A stretch of DNA of 64,000 bases from NCBI RefSeq assembly GCF_016919245.1, contig NZ_JAFEJA010000001.1, positions 5,233,501 through 5,297,500 on the forward strand, read 5' to 3'. This document shows, piece after piece, positions 54,325 through 63,950 of this stretch (the stretch's first letter is position 1; every line of letters begins with the position of its first letter). The DNA is from Streptomyces zhihengii (GTDB lineage Bacteria; Actinomycetota; Actinomycetes; Streptomycetales; Streptomycetaceae). The position numbers and the translations under genes were made by a program. The notes under the pieces were generated by a model that made no database searches, was not told where the DNA came from, and saw only the letters and a list, made by a program, of their open reading frames with translations.

Positions 54325-56312
54325 CGTGCCTCCCCCTCGCCCCCGGCGGTGCCTGCGCCGTCGCCTTCGGTACCGGCGTCGTCGGGGAGGACGACGGCCA
54401 GCACCTGGTCCATGGCGACCGTCGAACCGGCGACCACGTCCAGCTCGGTGACGGTGCCCGCGTGCGGGGCGGAGATGACGTGCTCCATCTTCATCGCCTC
54501 CACCACCAGCAGGCTCTGGCCCGCGGCGACCGCGTCGCCCACGGCGACCTTGACGACCGTCACCGTGCCGGGCATCGGCGCCGCGAGGGTGTCCGCCCCG
54601 GCGTGCGCGGCCCCGCTCAGGGACGCCTCGACCGGGTCGTGGTCCAGGACCTGCCAGCAGTCGCCGTCCCGGCCGAGCCAGGAGCCGGCGCGGTGGAACG
54701 TGTGGGTGACGCCGTGCAGCTCCACGGAGATCGCGTGCTCGCCCACCCGCCGGGCGGCGTCCGGGTGCGCGGCCCGGGTCACCGGGTCGTGCCCCGGCAC
54801 CCGCAGCGGGAAGGCGAGCGGCGCGGGCCGGCCGCCCATCCGCCAGCCGTTCGGCACCGAGAACGGGTCCGTCCAGCCGCCGGGGCGGGGCGCGAGCGCC
54901 TCGGCCCGCGCGGCCGCGGCCGCCTCGTACACCTCGTCCGGCACCCCCTCCGGGACCAGCGAGGGCGCCTCGCGCTCCACCAGCCCGGTGTCCATCTCGC
55001 CCGACACGACCGCCGGGTGCGCCAGCAGGCGGCGCAGGAAGCCGGCGTTGGTCGGGACGCCCAGGGTGACGGTGTCGGCGAGCGCCGCGCGCAGCCTGCG
55101 CAGCGCGGTGGCCCGGTCCGGGCCGTAGGCGATGACCTTGGAGAGCATCGGGTCGTACAGGCTGCCGACCTCGGTGCCCTCGGTCAGGCCCGAGTCGGTG
55201 CGCACACCGTCGCCCGACGGCTCGCGCAGGCGCAGCACCGTGCCGCCGGACGGCAGGAAGCCGCGCGACGGGTCCTCGGCGCAGATCCGGGCCTCCACGG
55301 CGTGGCCGGTCAGGGTGATGTCGTCCTGGGCGAAGCCCAGCGGCTCGCCCGCCGCCACCCGCAGCTGCCACTCCACCAGGTCGAGGCCGGTGACGAGCTC
55401 GGTGACGGGGTGCTCGACCTGGAGACGGGTGTTCATCTCCATGAAGTAGTACTGGGACGGGTCGGTGCCCGGGACGATGAACTCCACCGTGCCCGCGCCC
55501 CGGTAGCCGCAGGAACGTGCCGCCTGGACGGCGGCCTCGCCCATCGCGGCCCGCGTCGCCTCGTCCAGCAGGACGGACGGCGCCTCCTCGATGATCTTCT
55601 GGTGGCGGCGCTGGAGCGAGCACTCGCGCTCGCCGAGGTGCACCACGTTGCCGTGGCCGTCCGCCAGCACCTGGATCTCGATGTGCCGGGGGCGGTCGAT
55701 CCACCGCTCCACCAGGAGGGTGTCGTCGCCGAAGGAGGCCCGCGCCTCACGCCGGGCCGCCGCGATCTCCTCCATCAGCGCCGACTCGGCGCGGACCAGC
55801 CGCATGCCCTTGCCGCCGCCGCCCGCCGAGGGCTTGAGGAGCACCGGCATGCCGATCTCCCGGGCGGACGCGGCGAGTTCCTCGTCGCCGAGCCCGCTGC
55901 CGGACGAGCCGGGGACCACCGGCACCCCGGCCGCGCGCACCGTCTCCTTGGCCCGGATCTTGTCGCCCATCAGCGAGATCGCCGGCGCCGGCGGGCCGAT
56001 GAAGACCAGCCCGGCCTCCTCGCACGCCGCGGCGAAGCCCGCGTTCTCCGCGAGGAAGCCGTAGCCCGGGTGGACGGCCTGGGCGCCGGTGCGGGTGGCC
56101 GCGTCGAGCAGCCGGTCCACGGACAGGTAGCTCTCGGCGGCGGACGGCGGGCCGATGCGCACGGCGGTGTCGGCCTCGCGGACATGGCGGGCGTCGGCGT
56201 CCGCGTCGCTGAAGACGGCCACCGAGCGCACCCCCATGGCGCGCAGGGTGCGGATCACCCGGACCGCGATCTCGCCGCGGTTGGCCACCAGAACGGTGTC
56301 GAACATCGTCAT
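54321..56312 (-). CDS. Acyl-CoA carboxylase alpha subunit (biotin carboxylase + BCCP), methylcrotonyl-type
   Basis: This 663-residue protein has a biotin carboxylase domain (about residues 1-450, with [10 protein letters not shown] and the [14 protein letters not shown] motif), a middle linker and a biotinyl domain at the C-terminus with the biotin Lys in VEAMKMEHV. The tail after the biotinyl domain is Gly/Asp-rich. With the beta subunit upstream it should carboxylate 3-methylcrotonyl-CoA; this substrate is inferred from the operon. Confidence 0.92.
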   Translation of the reverse strand: MTMFDTVLVANRGEIAVRVIRTLRAMGVRSVAVFSDADADARHVREADTAVRIGPPSAAESYLSVDRLLDAATRTGAQAVHPGYGFLAENAGFAAACEEAGLVFIGPPAPAISLMGDKIRAKETVRAAGVPVVPGSSGSGLGDEELAASAREIGMPVLLKPSAGGGGKGMRLVRAESALMEEIAAARREARASFGDDTLLVERWIDRPRHIEIQVLADGHGNVVHLGERECSLQRRHQKIIEEAPSVLLDEATRAAMGEAAVQAARSCGYRGAGTVEFIVPGTDPSQYYFMEMNTRLQVEHPVTELVTGLDLVEWQLRVAAGEPLGFAQDDITLTGHAVEARICAEDPSRGFLPSGGTVLRLREPSGDGVRTDSGLTEGTEVGSLYDPMLSKVIAYGPDRATALRRLRAALADTVTLGVPTNAGFLRRLLAHPAVVSGEMDTGLVEREAPSLVPEGVPDEVYEAAAAARAEALAPRPGGWTDPFSVPNGWRMGGRPAPLAFPLRVPGHDPVTRAAHPDAARRVGEHAISVELHGVTHTFHRAGSWLGRDGDCWQVLDHDPVEASLSGAAHAGADTLAAPMPGTVTVVKVAVGDAVAAGQSLLVVEAMKMEHVISAPHAGTVTELDVVAGSTVAMDQVLAVVLPDDAGTEGDGAGTAGGEGEAR

Positions 56313-56325
56313 CGTGGAAGGTCCC

Positions 56326-57942
56326 TCACATCCGGAAGACGCCGAAACCGGCGTCGCCCAACGGCGCGTTGGCGCAGGCGGTCAGGGCCAGGCCCAGCAC
56401 CTGACGGGTGTCCACGGGGTCGATGACCCCGTCGTCCCACAGCCGGGCCGTCGCGTAGTAGGCGTTGCCCTGGGTCTCGTACTGGGTGCGGATCGGAGCC
56501 TTGAAGGACTCCTCCTCCTCGCCCGTCCACTGCTCGCCGCGGCCCTCGATCTGGTCGCGCTTGACGGTGGCCAGCACGGAGGCCGCCTGCTCGCCGCCCA
56601 TGACGGAGATCTTGGCGTTGGGCCACATCCACAGGAAGCGGGGGCCGTAGGCCCGGCCGCACATCGAGTAGTTGCCCGCGCCGTAGGAGCCGCCGACCAC
56701 GACCGTCAGCTTCGGCACCCGGGTGCACGCCACGGCCGTGACCATCTTGGCGCCGTGCTTGGCGATGCCGCCGGCCTCGTAGTCCTTGCCGACCATGAAG
56801 CCGGAGATGTTCTGGAGGAACAGCAGCGGGATGCCGCGCTGGTCGCACAGCTCGATGAAGTGCGCGCCCTTCTGGGCGGACTCGGCGAACAGGATGCCGT
56901 TGTTGGCGACGATGCCGACCGGGTGGCCGTGGATCCGGGCGAAGCCGGTGACCAGGGTCTGCCCGTACTCGGACTTGAACTCCTGGAACCGCGAGGCGTC
57001 CGCGATCCGCGCGATGACCTCGCGCACGTCGTACGGGGTCCGCGAGTCGACCGGGACGGCGCCGTACAGGCCCGCCGGGTCGGCCTTGGGCTCCTCGGCC
57101 GGCTCGACCGACCAGGGGAGCGGGCCGCGCTCCGGGAGGGTGGCGACGATGTTGCGGACGATGCGCAGGGCGTGGGCGTCGTCCTCGGCGAGGTGGTCGG
57201 TGACACCGGAGACCCGCGAGTGCACCTCGCCGCCGCCCAGCTCCTCCGCCGTGACGACCTCGCCCGTGGCGGCCTTCACCAGCGGCGGGCCGCCGAGGAA
57301 GATCGTGCCCTGGCCCCGCACGATCACGGCCTCGTCGCTCATGGCCGGGACGTACGCCCCGCCGGCCGTGCAGGAGCCGAGCACGGCGGCGATCTGGGGG
57401 ATGCCCGCACCGGACATCCGCGCCTGGTTGTAGAAGATCCGGCCGAAGTGCTCCCGGTCGGGGAAGACCTCGTCCTGCATCGGCAGGAAGGCGCCGCCCG
57501 AATCCACCAGGTAGACGCAGGGGAGCCGGTTCTCCAGGGCGACCTCCTGCGCGCGCAGGTGCTTCTTGACCGTCATCGGGTAGTAGGTGCCGCCCTTGAC
57601 CGTCGCGTCGTTGGCGACGACGACGACCTCGCGGCCGCTGACCCGGCCGATGCCGGCGATCACCCCGGCCGCCGGGGCCTGCCCCTCGTACATCCCCTCG
57701 GCCGCGAGCGGCGCGAGCTCCAGGAACGGGGATCCCGGATCGAGGAGGGTGTCCACCCGGTCCCTCGGCAGCAGCTTGCCGCGCGCGGTGTGCCGGGCGC
57801 GCGCCTTCTCGCCGCCGCCGAGGCGGGCCGCCGCGAGACGGGACCGCAGACCGTCGGCGAGCTCCTGGTGGGCCGCCTCGTTCGTCTGCCAGGCCTCGGA
57901 GGCCGGATCCGCGGCGCTCGCCAGCACTGGTGCCTGCTGCAT
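56326..57942 (-). CDS. Acyl-CoA carboxylase carboxyltransferase (beta) subunit, methylcrotonyl-type
   Basis: The 538-residue subunit has two crotonase-fold carboxyltransferase halves (about residues 40-280 and 290-530) typical of MCC beta: [38 protein letters not shown], and [20 protein letters not shown]. The ATG has GGGAG 8 nt upstream. It is the first gene of the operon; two palindromes and a TetR gene lie just upstream. The combination with HMG-CoA lyase supports methylcrotonyl-CoA as substrate. Confidence 0.92.
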   Translation of the reverse strand: MQQAPVLASAADPASEAWQTNEAAHQELADGLRSRLAAARLGGGEKARARHTARGKLLPRDRVDTLLDPGSPFLELAPLAAEGMYEGQAPAAGVIAGIGRVSGREVVVVANDATVKGGTYYPMTVKKHLRAQEVALENRLPCVYLVDSGGAFLPMQDEVFPDREHFGRIFYNQARMSGAGIPQIAAVLGSCTAGGAYVPAMSDEAVIVRGQGTIFLGGPPLVKAATGEVVTAEELGGGEVHSRVSGVTDHLAEDDAHALRIVRNIVATLPERGPLPWSVEPAEEPKADPAGLYGAVPVDSRTPYDVREVIARIADASRFQEFKSEYGQTLVTGFARIHGHPVGIVANNGILFAESAQKGAHFIELCDQRGIPLLFLQNISGFMVGKDYEAGGIAKHGAKMVTAVACTRVPKLTVVVGGSYGAGNYSMCGRAYGPRFLWMWPNAKISVMGGEQAASVLATVKRDQIEGRGEQWTGEEEESFKAPIRTQYETQGNAYYATARLWDDGVIDPVDTRQVLGLALTACANAPLGDAGFGVFRM

Positions 57943-57962
57943 CGCTCGAGCTCCCTTGCTCG

Positions 57963-57978
57963 GTTAATGAGCGTTAAC
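57963..57978. promoter_or_regulatory. Palindromic TetR operator candidate 1
   Basis: GTTAATGAGCGTTAAC is near-palindromic (6 of 8 pairs match). It is 21 bp before the carboxylase gene start. Confidence 0.5.
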
Positions 57979-57990
57979 GTGTTGCGTTCA

Positions 57991-58008
57991 GGTTAACGAC
58001 CGCTAACC
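57991..58008. promoter_or_regulatory. Palindromic TetR operator candidate 2
   Basis: GGTTAACGACCGCTAACC is near-palindromic (7 of 9 pairs match) and shares the GTTAA/CG elements with candidate 1. It lies 23 bp before the TetR gene and just upstream of its -10. Confidence 0.55.
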
Positions 58009-58016
58009 GCCCTGTC

Positions 58017-58022
58017 TAGAAT
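58017..58022 (+). promoter_or_regulatory. -10 element of TetR gene
   Basis: TAGAAT (TAnnnT) precedes the ATG at 58031 by 8 nt, so the mRNA is probably leaderless. Operator candidate 2 abuts it. Confidence 0.5.
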
Positions 58023-58030
58023 GAATGTTC

Positions 58031-58651
58031 ATGAGCACCAGGACGTCGGCACCCACGCGCCGCGAGCAGATCCTCAGGGAGGCCGCCCGCCTCTTCGCCG
58101 AGCGCGGCTTCCACGGTGTCGGCGTGGACGAGATAGGCGCAGCGGTGGGCATCAGCGGCCCCGGTCTGTACCGGCACTTCCCCGGCAAGGACGCGATGCT
58201 GGCCGAGCTGCTCGTGGGCATCAGCGAACGCCTCCTCAGCGGTGGGCAGCGCCGGGTGGCGGAGACGGGTGGCGACTGCGGGGCGCTGCTCGCGGCGCTC
58301 ATCGACGGGCACATCGACTTCGCGCTCAACGACCGCCCGCTGATCACCCTGCACGACCGGGAACTCGACCGCCTGCGGGACGCGGACCGGCGCCGGGTGC
58401 GCCGGCTCCAGCGCCGGTACGTCGAGCTGTGGGTCGCCGTCGTGCGTGAGCTGCACCCCGAGGTCGCCGAGGCCGAGGCGCGCGCGGCGGTCCACGCGGT
58501 CTTCGGGCTGCTCAACTCGACCCCCCATATGGGGGTGAACGGCTCCGGCCCGCTCGGCCGCCCCGGCACCGAGGAGCTGCTCCGGCGCCTCGCCCACGGC
58601 GCCTTCGCCTCCCTCGGCACCCCGGCCGCCCCGGGACCGGCCCCGGCGTAG
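58031..58651 (+). CDS. TetR-family regulator of the leucine catabolism operon
   Basis: The 206-residue protein has a TetR helix-turn-helix (about residues 8-55, REQILREAARLFAERGF and VGISGPGLYRHFPGK) and a helical effector domain. It is divergent from the MCC operon with only 88 bp between, and two related palindromes lie there, so it likely represses the operon and itself, releasing on an acyl-CoA or acid. The ATG at 58031 is chosen from the -10 spacing; the ATG at 58025 is in the same frame. Confidence 0.88.
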   Translation: MSTRTSAPTRREQILREAARLFAERGFHGVGVDEIGAAVGISGPGLYRHFPGKDAMLAELLVGISERLLSGGQRRVAETGGDCGALLAALIDGHIDFALNDRPLITLHDRELDRLRDADRRRVRRLQRRYVELWVAVVRELHPEVAEAEARAAVHAVFGLLNSTPHMGVNGSGPLGRPGTEELLRRLAHGAFASLGTPAAPGPAPA

Positions 58652-58905
58652 GCGCGGGGGCCCGCGGCGAGGGCTCGCGCGGCGCGCGGGGGCTGCCGCG
58701 GGCGCCCGCGCACGGGGGCGCGCCGGCCCGGCCGCGGGTGCGCGCGGGGGCTTTTGCACGCGCGGCGCGAGGTCACCGTGGGCGTCCGCGCGGCTCCGGG
58801 CGCGGGTGTGCGCGGGCGTGCGGGTGCGGTCGCGCCCGGGCGCCCGCCCTGTCCATCGCGCAAGACGGTGCACACGCTCCGCGCACCCCACGGCACAATG
58901 GGCTC

Positions 58906-59694
58906 ATGCCGATACCCAGCCGTGCCGCCCTCGTCGACCACCTCGTCCGCTCACGTATCGCTGGAGACGTCGCCACGCCGCGCGACAACAACCTCTCCCA
59001 CTACCGCAAGCTCGCCAACGGCGACCGGCACTACTGGCTCGGCCTGGAGCTCGGCGACCGCTGGACCGACGAGCAGGACGTCCTCGCCGTCATGGCCGAG
59101 CGCTGCGGCGTCAACGACGACCCGTCCCACCGGCAGGGCCAGGACACCATCGACCCCGAGCTGACGGTCGACGCGCTGGAGCGGATGGCCGCGCGGCTGC
59201 GCAAGGCCGCCGCTGACGGCGAGCGCGTGCTCTTCGCGACCGGCCACCCCGGCGGCCTGCTCGACGTCCACCGCCAGACCGCCGCGGCGCTGCGGGCGGC
59301 CGGCTGCGAGATCGTGCGGATCCCGGGCGGGCTGTTCGCGGACGAGGGCATGGTCTTCCAGTTCGCGGACGTGGCGATGCTGGAGCGCGGCGCGACCCTG
59401 TGGCACACCCACTCGCCCGCGCCGATGGCCGCCATCCTGGACTGCTTCGAGCACCAGGGCACGCCGCTGCCCGACCTGGTGGTCGCCGACCACGGGTGGG
59501 CGGGCTGCGCCGGGCAGCGCGGGCTCGACGCCGTCGGCTACGCGGACTGCAACGACCCGGCCCTGTTCATCGCCGAGGCCGAGGGCACCCTCCAGGTGAC
59601 CGTCCCGCTCGACGACCACGTCACGGACCCGCGCTTCTACGACCCGATGACGGCCTACCTGCTCGACGCGGCCGGCCTCGACGTCCCGGCGTGA
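58906..59694 (+). CDS. Conserved protein annotated as phosphatase in Streptomyces
   Basis: The 262-residue protein is one I recall from Streptomyces genomes as "phosphatase", but the sequence shows no classical phosphatase motif. Features are LFATGHPGGLLDVHRQTAAALRAAG, TLWHTHSPAPMAAIL and LVVADHGWAGCAGQ, with several His/Asp that could bind metal. The ATG follows a CACAAT -10-like sequence by 6 nt, suggesting a leaderless mRNA. It is single, with a hairpin 137 bp downstream. Confidence 0.7.
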   Translation: MPIPSRAALVDHLVRSRIAGDVATPRDNNLSHYRKLANGDRHYWLGLELGDRWTDEQDVLAVMAERCGVNDDPSHRQGQDTIDPELTVDALERMAARLRKAAADGERVLFATGHPGGLLDVHRQTAAALRAAGCEIVRIPGGLFADEGMVFQFADVAMLERGATLWHTHSPAPMAAILDCFEHQGTPLPDLVVADHGWAGCAGQRGLDAVGYADCNDPALFIAEAEGTLQVTVPLDDHVTDPRFYDPMTAYLLDAAGLDVPA

Positions 59695-60626
59695 GCCGCG
59701 CGGCCCGGGGCCGCGCACGGGGTTGCGTGCCGGCCGCGTGCCGTACGGCGGCGGGCCGGTGGCCCCGGGCGGAGCATCGTGGCGCATGGGGGACGCCGCG
59801 AGGGACCGCCCGGGGCGGCTCTGCCGGTCTCCGGTCCGTGCGGAGCCGCCGCTCCGCACGGACCGGACCGCCGGGGAGGTCCGGACCGCTCGGGCCTCCT
59901 CCGGGGACGGACGGCCTCCCGTGCCTGCGGGGCCGTCGCCTGGACGTGGTGCGAACGCTTCGGGACGCCTGTCACGCCCGCTCGCCGCGTCGCCGGGTCG
60001 GGTCGGGCCCGGTACGCGGACGAGGTCCGCGCCACGCCCCTCGGGCGGACGGCGACGGTGCGCCGGCCGGCCCTGGTCGCGGGTGGTGATGGTGTTCCGG
60101 TTCGCCTTGGCCGTGGACGGTGCCGGTGCCCGGGCGGCCCTGGTCGCGGGTGGTGCTCCAGTGGGAGCCGGTCCGCCCCGGTCATGGGTGGTGCCGGTGC
60201 GCCGGTCCGCCCCGGTCGCGAAGGCCGGCGCGCCGCGCGGCGGTCTTCGCCCGGCGGCATCAGGGACATCGCGGCGCGCAGGGCCGGGTCCCCGGGACCG
60301 GCACGGCCCCGGCGGCGATCCACAGCATGCGCTCGCCGCGCGGGGCGCGTGCCCGTCGTGCGGGCCCGCGAGCCGCGCCGGGCGTCGTGTCGCCGCCCGG
60401 CGGTTCCTCCTCGGCACGGACCTCGGCGCTCACGGATGCCGTTCCTCTCGTCGGTCGGTCGGCCCGGCGGCCGGAACGGCTTCCGGGGTGCGCGCAGTCC
60501 CGGGGCGCGGTCGGGGCCTGCGGCCCTCGTGCCCCGGCCGATCCGGACGGCCGTTCGTGGCGGCCTAGGATCTGCATCCAGGTTCGCAGCCGCGGCCCCG
60601 TGAGGATTCCGACCACAGGACGACCT
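59695..60626. other. Long intergenic region without a credible gene
   Basis: These 932 bp hold a strong hairpin (59831-59866) and, from about 60060 to 60230, imperfect repeats of CCTGGTCGCGGGTGGTG and similar. Several long open frames exist on both strands but are Arg/Pro/Gly-rich, lack ribosome-binding sites and show no domain. I call no gene. Confidence 0.6.
59831..59866. terminator. Strong hairpin downstream of the phosphatase-annotated gene
   Basis: A perfect 16-bp stem (59831-59846 with 59851-59866) with a CGCC loop, 137 nt after the stop codon. Confidence 0.6.
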
Positions 60627-61293
60627 TTGCCCTACGACTCCAGGCCGGTGCGGGTCCTCGTCGTCGACGACGAGGAACTCGTCCGTGCCGCGCTCCGAGC
60701 GTCCTCGACCACGACGAGCGGCTGCACGTCGTGGGGGCCTGCGACGGCCCGGAGGCCGTCGACGCGGCCCGGGAGCTCGCCCCCGACCTGGTGCTCCTGG
60801 ACGTCGACATGCCCGGCGCACACGGCATCGGCGTCGTGCTGCCCGCGCTGCGCGCCCTGCCCCGCCCGCCCGCCGTCGCCATGCTCACCGCGCTCGACAC
60901 CCCCGACCACCTGGAGCACGCCCTGCGGCAGGGCGCGTCCGGCTTCCTGCTCAAGACGATGGAGCCCCGGATGTTCACCGACGCCGTGCGGCTGCTCGCC
61001 GCGGGCGGGGTGGTCTGCACCCCGCCCGGCAGCGCCGCCGTGGTCGGGGGCTGGACGGCCCGGGCCCCGCACCGCCCCCGGCCGCGGACCCGGGGCGGCT
61101 CGACGTCCTCACCGACCGCGAGCGCGAGGTGCTCACCCTGATCGCGGCCGGCCTGCCGAACGCGGACATCGCCGCCTGCCTCGGCATGGGCGTGACCACC
61201 GTGAAGACCCACATCGGCGCGATGAAGCGCAAGCTCGGCGCCGACAGCCGCGTCGCCCTCGCCGCCGTCCTCCACCGGACGGCGGCGCCGTGA
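60627..61293 (+). pseudogene. NarL-family response regulator broken by two frameshifts
   Basis: The parts of one response regulator lie in three frames. The N-terminus VRVLVVDDEELVRAALRA is in the frame of TTG 60627/GTG 60648. The rest of the receiver, LDHDERLHVVGACDGPEAV through LVLLDVDMPG and FLLKTMEP, is in the next frame. The LuxR helix-turn-helix, LTDREREVLTLIAAGLPNAD and VTTVKTHIGAMKRKLG, is in the third. Each shift equals one missing base, near 60708-60712 and between about 61040 and 61085 (a C-rich run). Without them the protein would be about 220 residues with phospho-Asp, Lys and HTH intact. It precedes a histidine kinase. Either a decayed gene or sequencing errors. Confidence 0.82.
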
Positions 61294-61711
61294 CCGGGCA
61301 GCCGGGGGCCCGCCCGGGCGCGGGGTGTGCCGCAGCCCGGGGACCGTCAAGCCTCGTGCCCGCCCGCGCGCGGGGTGTGCCGCAGCCGGGTGGGGCCGGA
61401 GGGCCGGAGTCCGGTGGCCGGCCCTCGGCGGCGCCCGGGTCACAGGTGCCCGCGGCCGGGGGCGTGGCCGTGCCGGGTGGTACGTCCTCGCCGTGCCCGC
61501 CCGCGCGCGGGGGTGTGCCGCAGCCGGGTGGGGCCGGGAGGTCGGAGGTGCCCGCGGCCCGGGGCGTCCGCGGGGCCGGCGGGGTGCCCGCCGGGGCGCG
61601 GCAGCCCTCCGGCCCGCCCGGGCCGGGGAGCCCCGCCCCGGGGCGGCGCCGGCGAGCGGCGCGCGCGGGCGGGAGCCGTGGTTCCGGCCGCGGGGCGGGC
61701 GGGCGTACGCC
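61294..61711. repeat. Repeat-bearing spacer between response regulator and kinase
   Basis: CCGCGCGCGGGGTGTGCCGCAGCC-type units occur at about 61309-61341, 61362-61402 and 61494-61538. An open frame from a GTG overlapping the regulator stop (61290) runs here but is out of frame with the kinase. The kinase frame is also open, so the real kinase start is unclear. Confidence 0.6.
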
Positions 61712-62749
61712 GTGGAGGGGCTGGTGGTCACGGCGTGCGTCGCCGAGGCCCTGGCGACCCGGGTCGCGCTGACCGGCTGGATGCTCCCGACGGCCCTCGT
61801 CGTCGCCTGTCTGCTGCCGCTGCGGTGGCGCTTCCCCCGCTGCGTGCTGCTGCTCGCGCTCCCCACGCTCGTCACCGGCGAGCTGTGGCTGCCCGCGATG
61901 GCCGCGCTGCACGCCCTCGCCGCCTCCGAGCGCTCGCGCCGGATCGCGGCGGCCGGGGCCGCGGCGGTCGCCGTGGTGTCCTTCGTGCCCTGGCGGGCAC
62001 CGGGCGACTACGTGTGGACGGTGCCCGAGACCGTGCTGGGCGTCCTGCTCTCCGGGCTGCTCGCCGTCGCTCCCGCCGCCCTCGGGCGGCTCGCCCGGGC
62101 CCGCCGCGAACTGGCCGCCCGCCTCGGCGAACTCGCGCTCTCCCAGGAACGCGAACGCCGCCACGCCGCCGAACAGGCGGCCCTGCGCGAGCGGGAGCGC
62201 CTCGCCCGCAACGTCCACGACACCGCGGCCCACCACCTCAGCCTGATCAGCCTGCGCAGCGCCGAACTCGCGGCGGCGGCCGGCTCCGAGGAGTACCGGC
62301 GGCAGGCCGAGGCCCTGGGCGAGCTCAGCCGCCGGGCGGCGGCCGACCTGCGCGACACCGTCCACCACCTCGGCCCCGGGCTCGACCGGCTGCACGAACT
62401 CCTCGGCCCCGCGGGCGCGGTGGCCGTCCGGCTGGAGGCGGAGGGGTGCCCCGCGGACGTCGGGCACGCCGCGTACCGGATCGTCCAGGAGGCGCTCACC
62501 AACGCCCGCCGCCACGCCCCCGGTGCCCCCGCCGTGGTCGACATCGGCCCCGCGGCCGGCGCCTTGCGCGTCGTCGTCCGCAACGGCCCGTCCGCCCTGC
62601 CCGCACCCCGGCCCGAACCCGGCGGCGGCCAGGGGCTCCTGGGCCTCCACGCCCGCGCCGCGAGCCTCGGCGGCACCCTGACCGCGGCCTCCACCCCGGA
62701 CGGCGGCTTCCAGGTCGAGGCCACCCTCCCGGTGCCGGGCCGCGCCTGA
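61712..62749 (+). CDS. NarL-type sensor histidine kinase
   Basis: This kinase (345 residues from the GTG at 61712) has about four membrane segments (within residues 1-130), a helical linker, a HisKA_3 domain with the phosphorylated His in RERLARNVHDTAAHHLSLI, and an HATPase domain with IVQEALTNARRHAPG and GGGQGLLGLHARA. The start is uncertain: no ribosome-binding site is evident and the frame is open to 61325. Its partner is the frameshifted response regulator directly upstream, so this system is probably not functional unless the frameshifts are errors. Confidence 0.78.
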   Translation: MEGLVVTACVAEALATRVALTGWMLPTALVVACLLPLRWRFPRCVLLLALPTLVTGELWLPAMAALHALAASERSRRIAAAGAAAVAVVSFVPWRAPGDYVWTVPETVLGVLLSGLLAVAPAALGRLARARRELAARLGELALSQERERRHAAEQAALRERERLARNVHDTAAHHLSLISLRSAELAAAAGSEEYRRQAEALGELSRRAAADLRDTVHHLGPGLDRLHELLGPAGAVAVRLEAEGCPADVGHAAYRIVQEALTNARRHAPGAPAVVDIGPAAGALRVVVRNGPSALPAPRPEPGGGQGLLGLHARAASLGGTLTAASTPDGGFQVEATLPVPGRA

Positions 62750-62824
62750 CGCTCCCCGGCCTCCGGGCGGACGGACCCCGGGCGTATCCCGCGCGCACCG
62801 GCCGAGCGCCCCCGAGCCCGCGCG

Positions 62825-62899
62825 CCCCCGCCGGGGGTTGGGTGCCCAGTGCGCCGGGCTACCCGCCGGTGCCGGCCGCCCCCGCCGGGGGTTGGGTGC
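62825..62899. repeat. Two copies of a 20-bp repeat
   Basis: CCCGCCGGGGGTTGGGTGCC occurs at 62826-62845 and again at 62880-62899. The second copy lies in the 3' end of the CDF transporter gene. Confidence 0.6.
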
Positions 62900-63950
62900 C
62901 GAGGCCGGGAGTGGGGTCGAGGTAGACGCGGCGAATGGAGGGCCAGCGTTCCCGCAGTTGCTGTTCCGCCTCCTCGCAGGCCCACTCGACCTGGCGGGCG
63001 CTGGACGCGTCGCGGAAGTCGACCTTCGCGGCGACGAGGATCTCGCGGGGGCCCTGGATGAGGGTGGTCAGCTCCAGCACGTCCACGATGTGGGGCACCG
63101 AGAGGATCTCCTCGCGCACGCTCGCGCGCAGACGGGCGGGGAGCGGACGGCCGATCAGGAGCTGGGCGTTGCTGCGGCCCAGGACCCAGGCGACGTAGAC
63201 CAGCAGCACCCCGATCAGCAGCGAGGCGATGCCGTCCCAGACGCCGGAACCGGTGAGCTGGCCGCCGAGCAGGCCGCCCGCCGCGAGCAGCAGGCCGACC
63301 AGCGCGGCCGAGTCCTCCATCACCACCGCCTTCACCGCCGTGTCCGGGGTGCGGCGCAGATAGCGGCCGAAGCCGTAGTGCAGCAGCCGTGCCTCCGCGC
63401 GCGCCTGGTGGACACCGGTGCGCAGCGAGTACGACTCCAGCACGAAGGCGATGGCGAGCACGATGTACGCGAGCAGCGGATCGCCCGGCTCCGCGTCATG
63501 GGTGAGGGAGTGGATGCCGTCGTAGAAGGAGAAGACCGCGCCGCCGACGAAGGTCGCGACCGAGGCCAGCAGCGCCCAGATGTAGCGCTCGGGGCCGTGC
63601 CCGAGCGGGTGGTCCTCGTCGGCCGGCCGGTCGCCGCGCTTCACGGCCGCGAGCAGCATCACCTCGGTGACGGTGTCGGCCAGCGAATGCGCGGCCTCGG
63701 ACAGCATCGCGCTCGATCCGCTGACCAGCCCCGCCACCAGCTTCGCCGCGGCGATCCCCAGATTGGCGATCGCCGCGACGATCACGGTGAAGGCGCTCTC
63801 GGGCTCGTCCTCCCGCGCGGACCCCTGCTCCCGCAGGTCCTGCCCGTCCGCATCGCCCGGTTCCTTCGCCTCGCGCGTCGCGCCGGGTTCCTTCGCCTCG
63901 CCCGTCCCGCCCGGTTCCTTCGCCTCGCCCGTCTCGTTCGACTCGCTCAT
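62859..63950 (-). CDS. Cation diffusion facilitator (CDF) family transporter
   Basis: The 363-residue transporter has an acidic N-terminal extension (about 1-52) containing three 9-residue repeats of GEAKEPG-type sequence, six membrane segments (about 53-265) with the metal-binding SEAAHSLADT motif and a second VVMEDSAALVG motif, and a cytoplasmic C-terminal domain (about 275-345). It is predicted to export Zn2+, Fe2+ or another divalent cation using a proton gradient. The ATG is near the window end. It is convergent with the kinase gene. Confidence 0.88.
   Translation of the reverse strand: MSESNETGEAKEPGGTGEAKEPGATREAKEPGDADGQDLREQGSAREDEPESAFTVIVAAIANLGIAAAKLVAGLVSGSSAMLSEAAHSLADTVTEVMLLAAVKRGDRPADEDHPLGHGPERYIWALLASVATFVGGAVFSFYDGIHSLTHDAEPGDPLLAYIVLAIAFVLESYSLRTGVHQARAEARLLHYGFGRYLRRTPDTAVKAVVMEDSAALVGLLLAAGGLLGGQLTGSGVWDGIASLLIGVLLVYVAWVLGRSNAQLLIGRPLPARLRASVREEILSVPHIVDVLELTTLIQGPREILVAAKVDFRDASSARQVEWACEEAEQQLRERWPSIRRVYLDPTPGLGTQPPAGAAGTGG
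63859..63927 (-). repeat. 27-bp tandem repeat encoding N-terminal repeats of CDF protein
   Basis: GGTTCCTTCGCCTCG occurs at 63859, 63886 and 63913 on the plus strand, exactly 27 bp apart, coding for 9-residue GEAKEPG repeats. In-frame copy number could vary between strains. Confidence 0.8.

Noticed and set aside
59655..60821. Long minus-strand frames between the phosphatase-annotated gene and the response regulator
   Set aside because: They are Arg/Pro/Gly-rich, without ribosome-binding site or domain, and cross a strong hairpin and short repeats.
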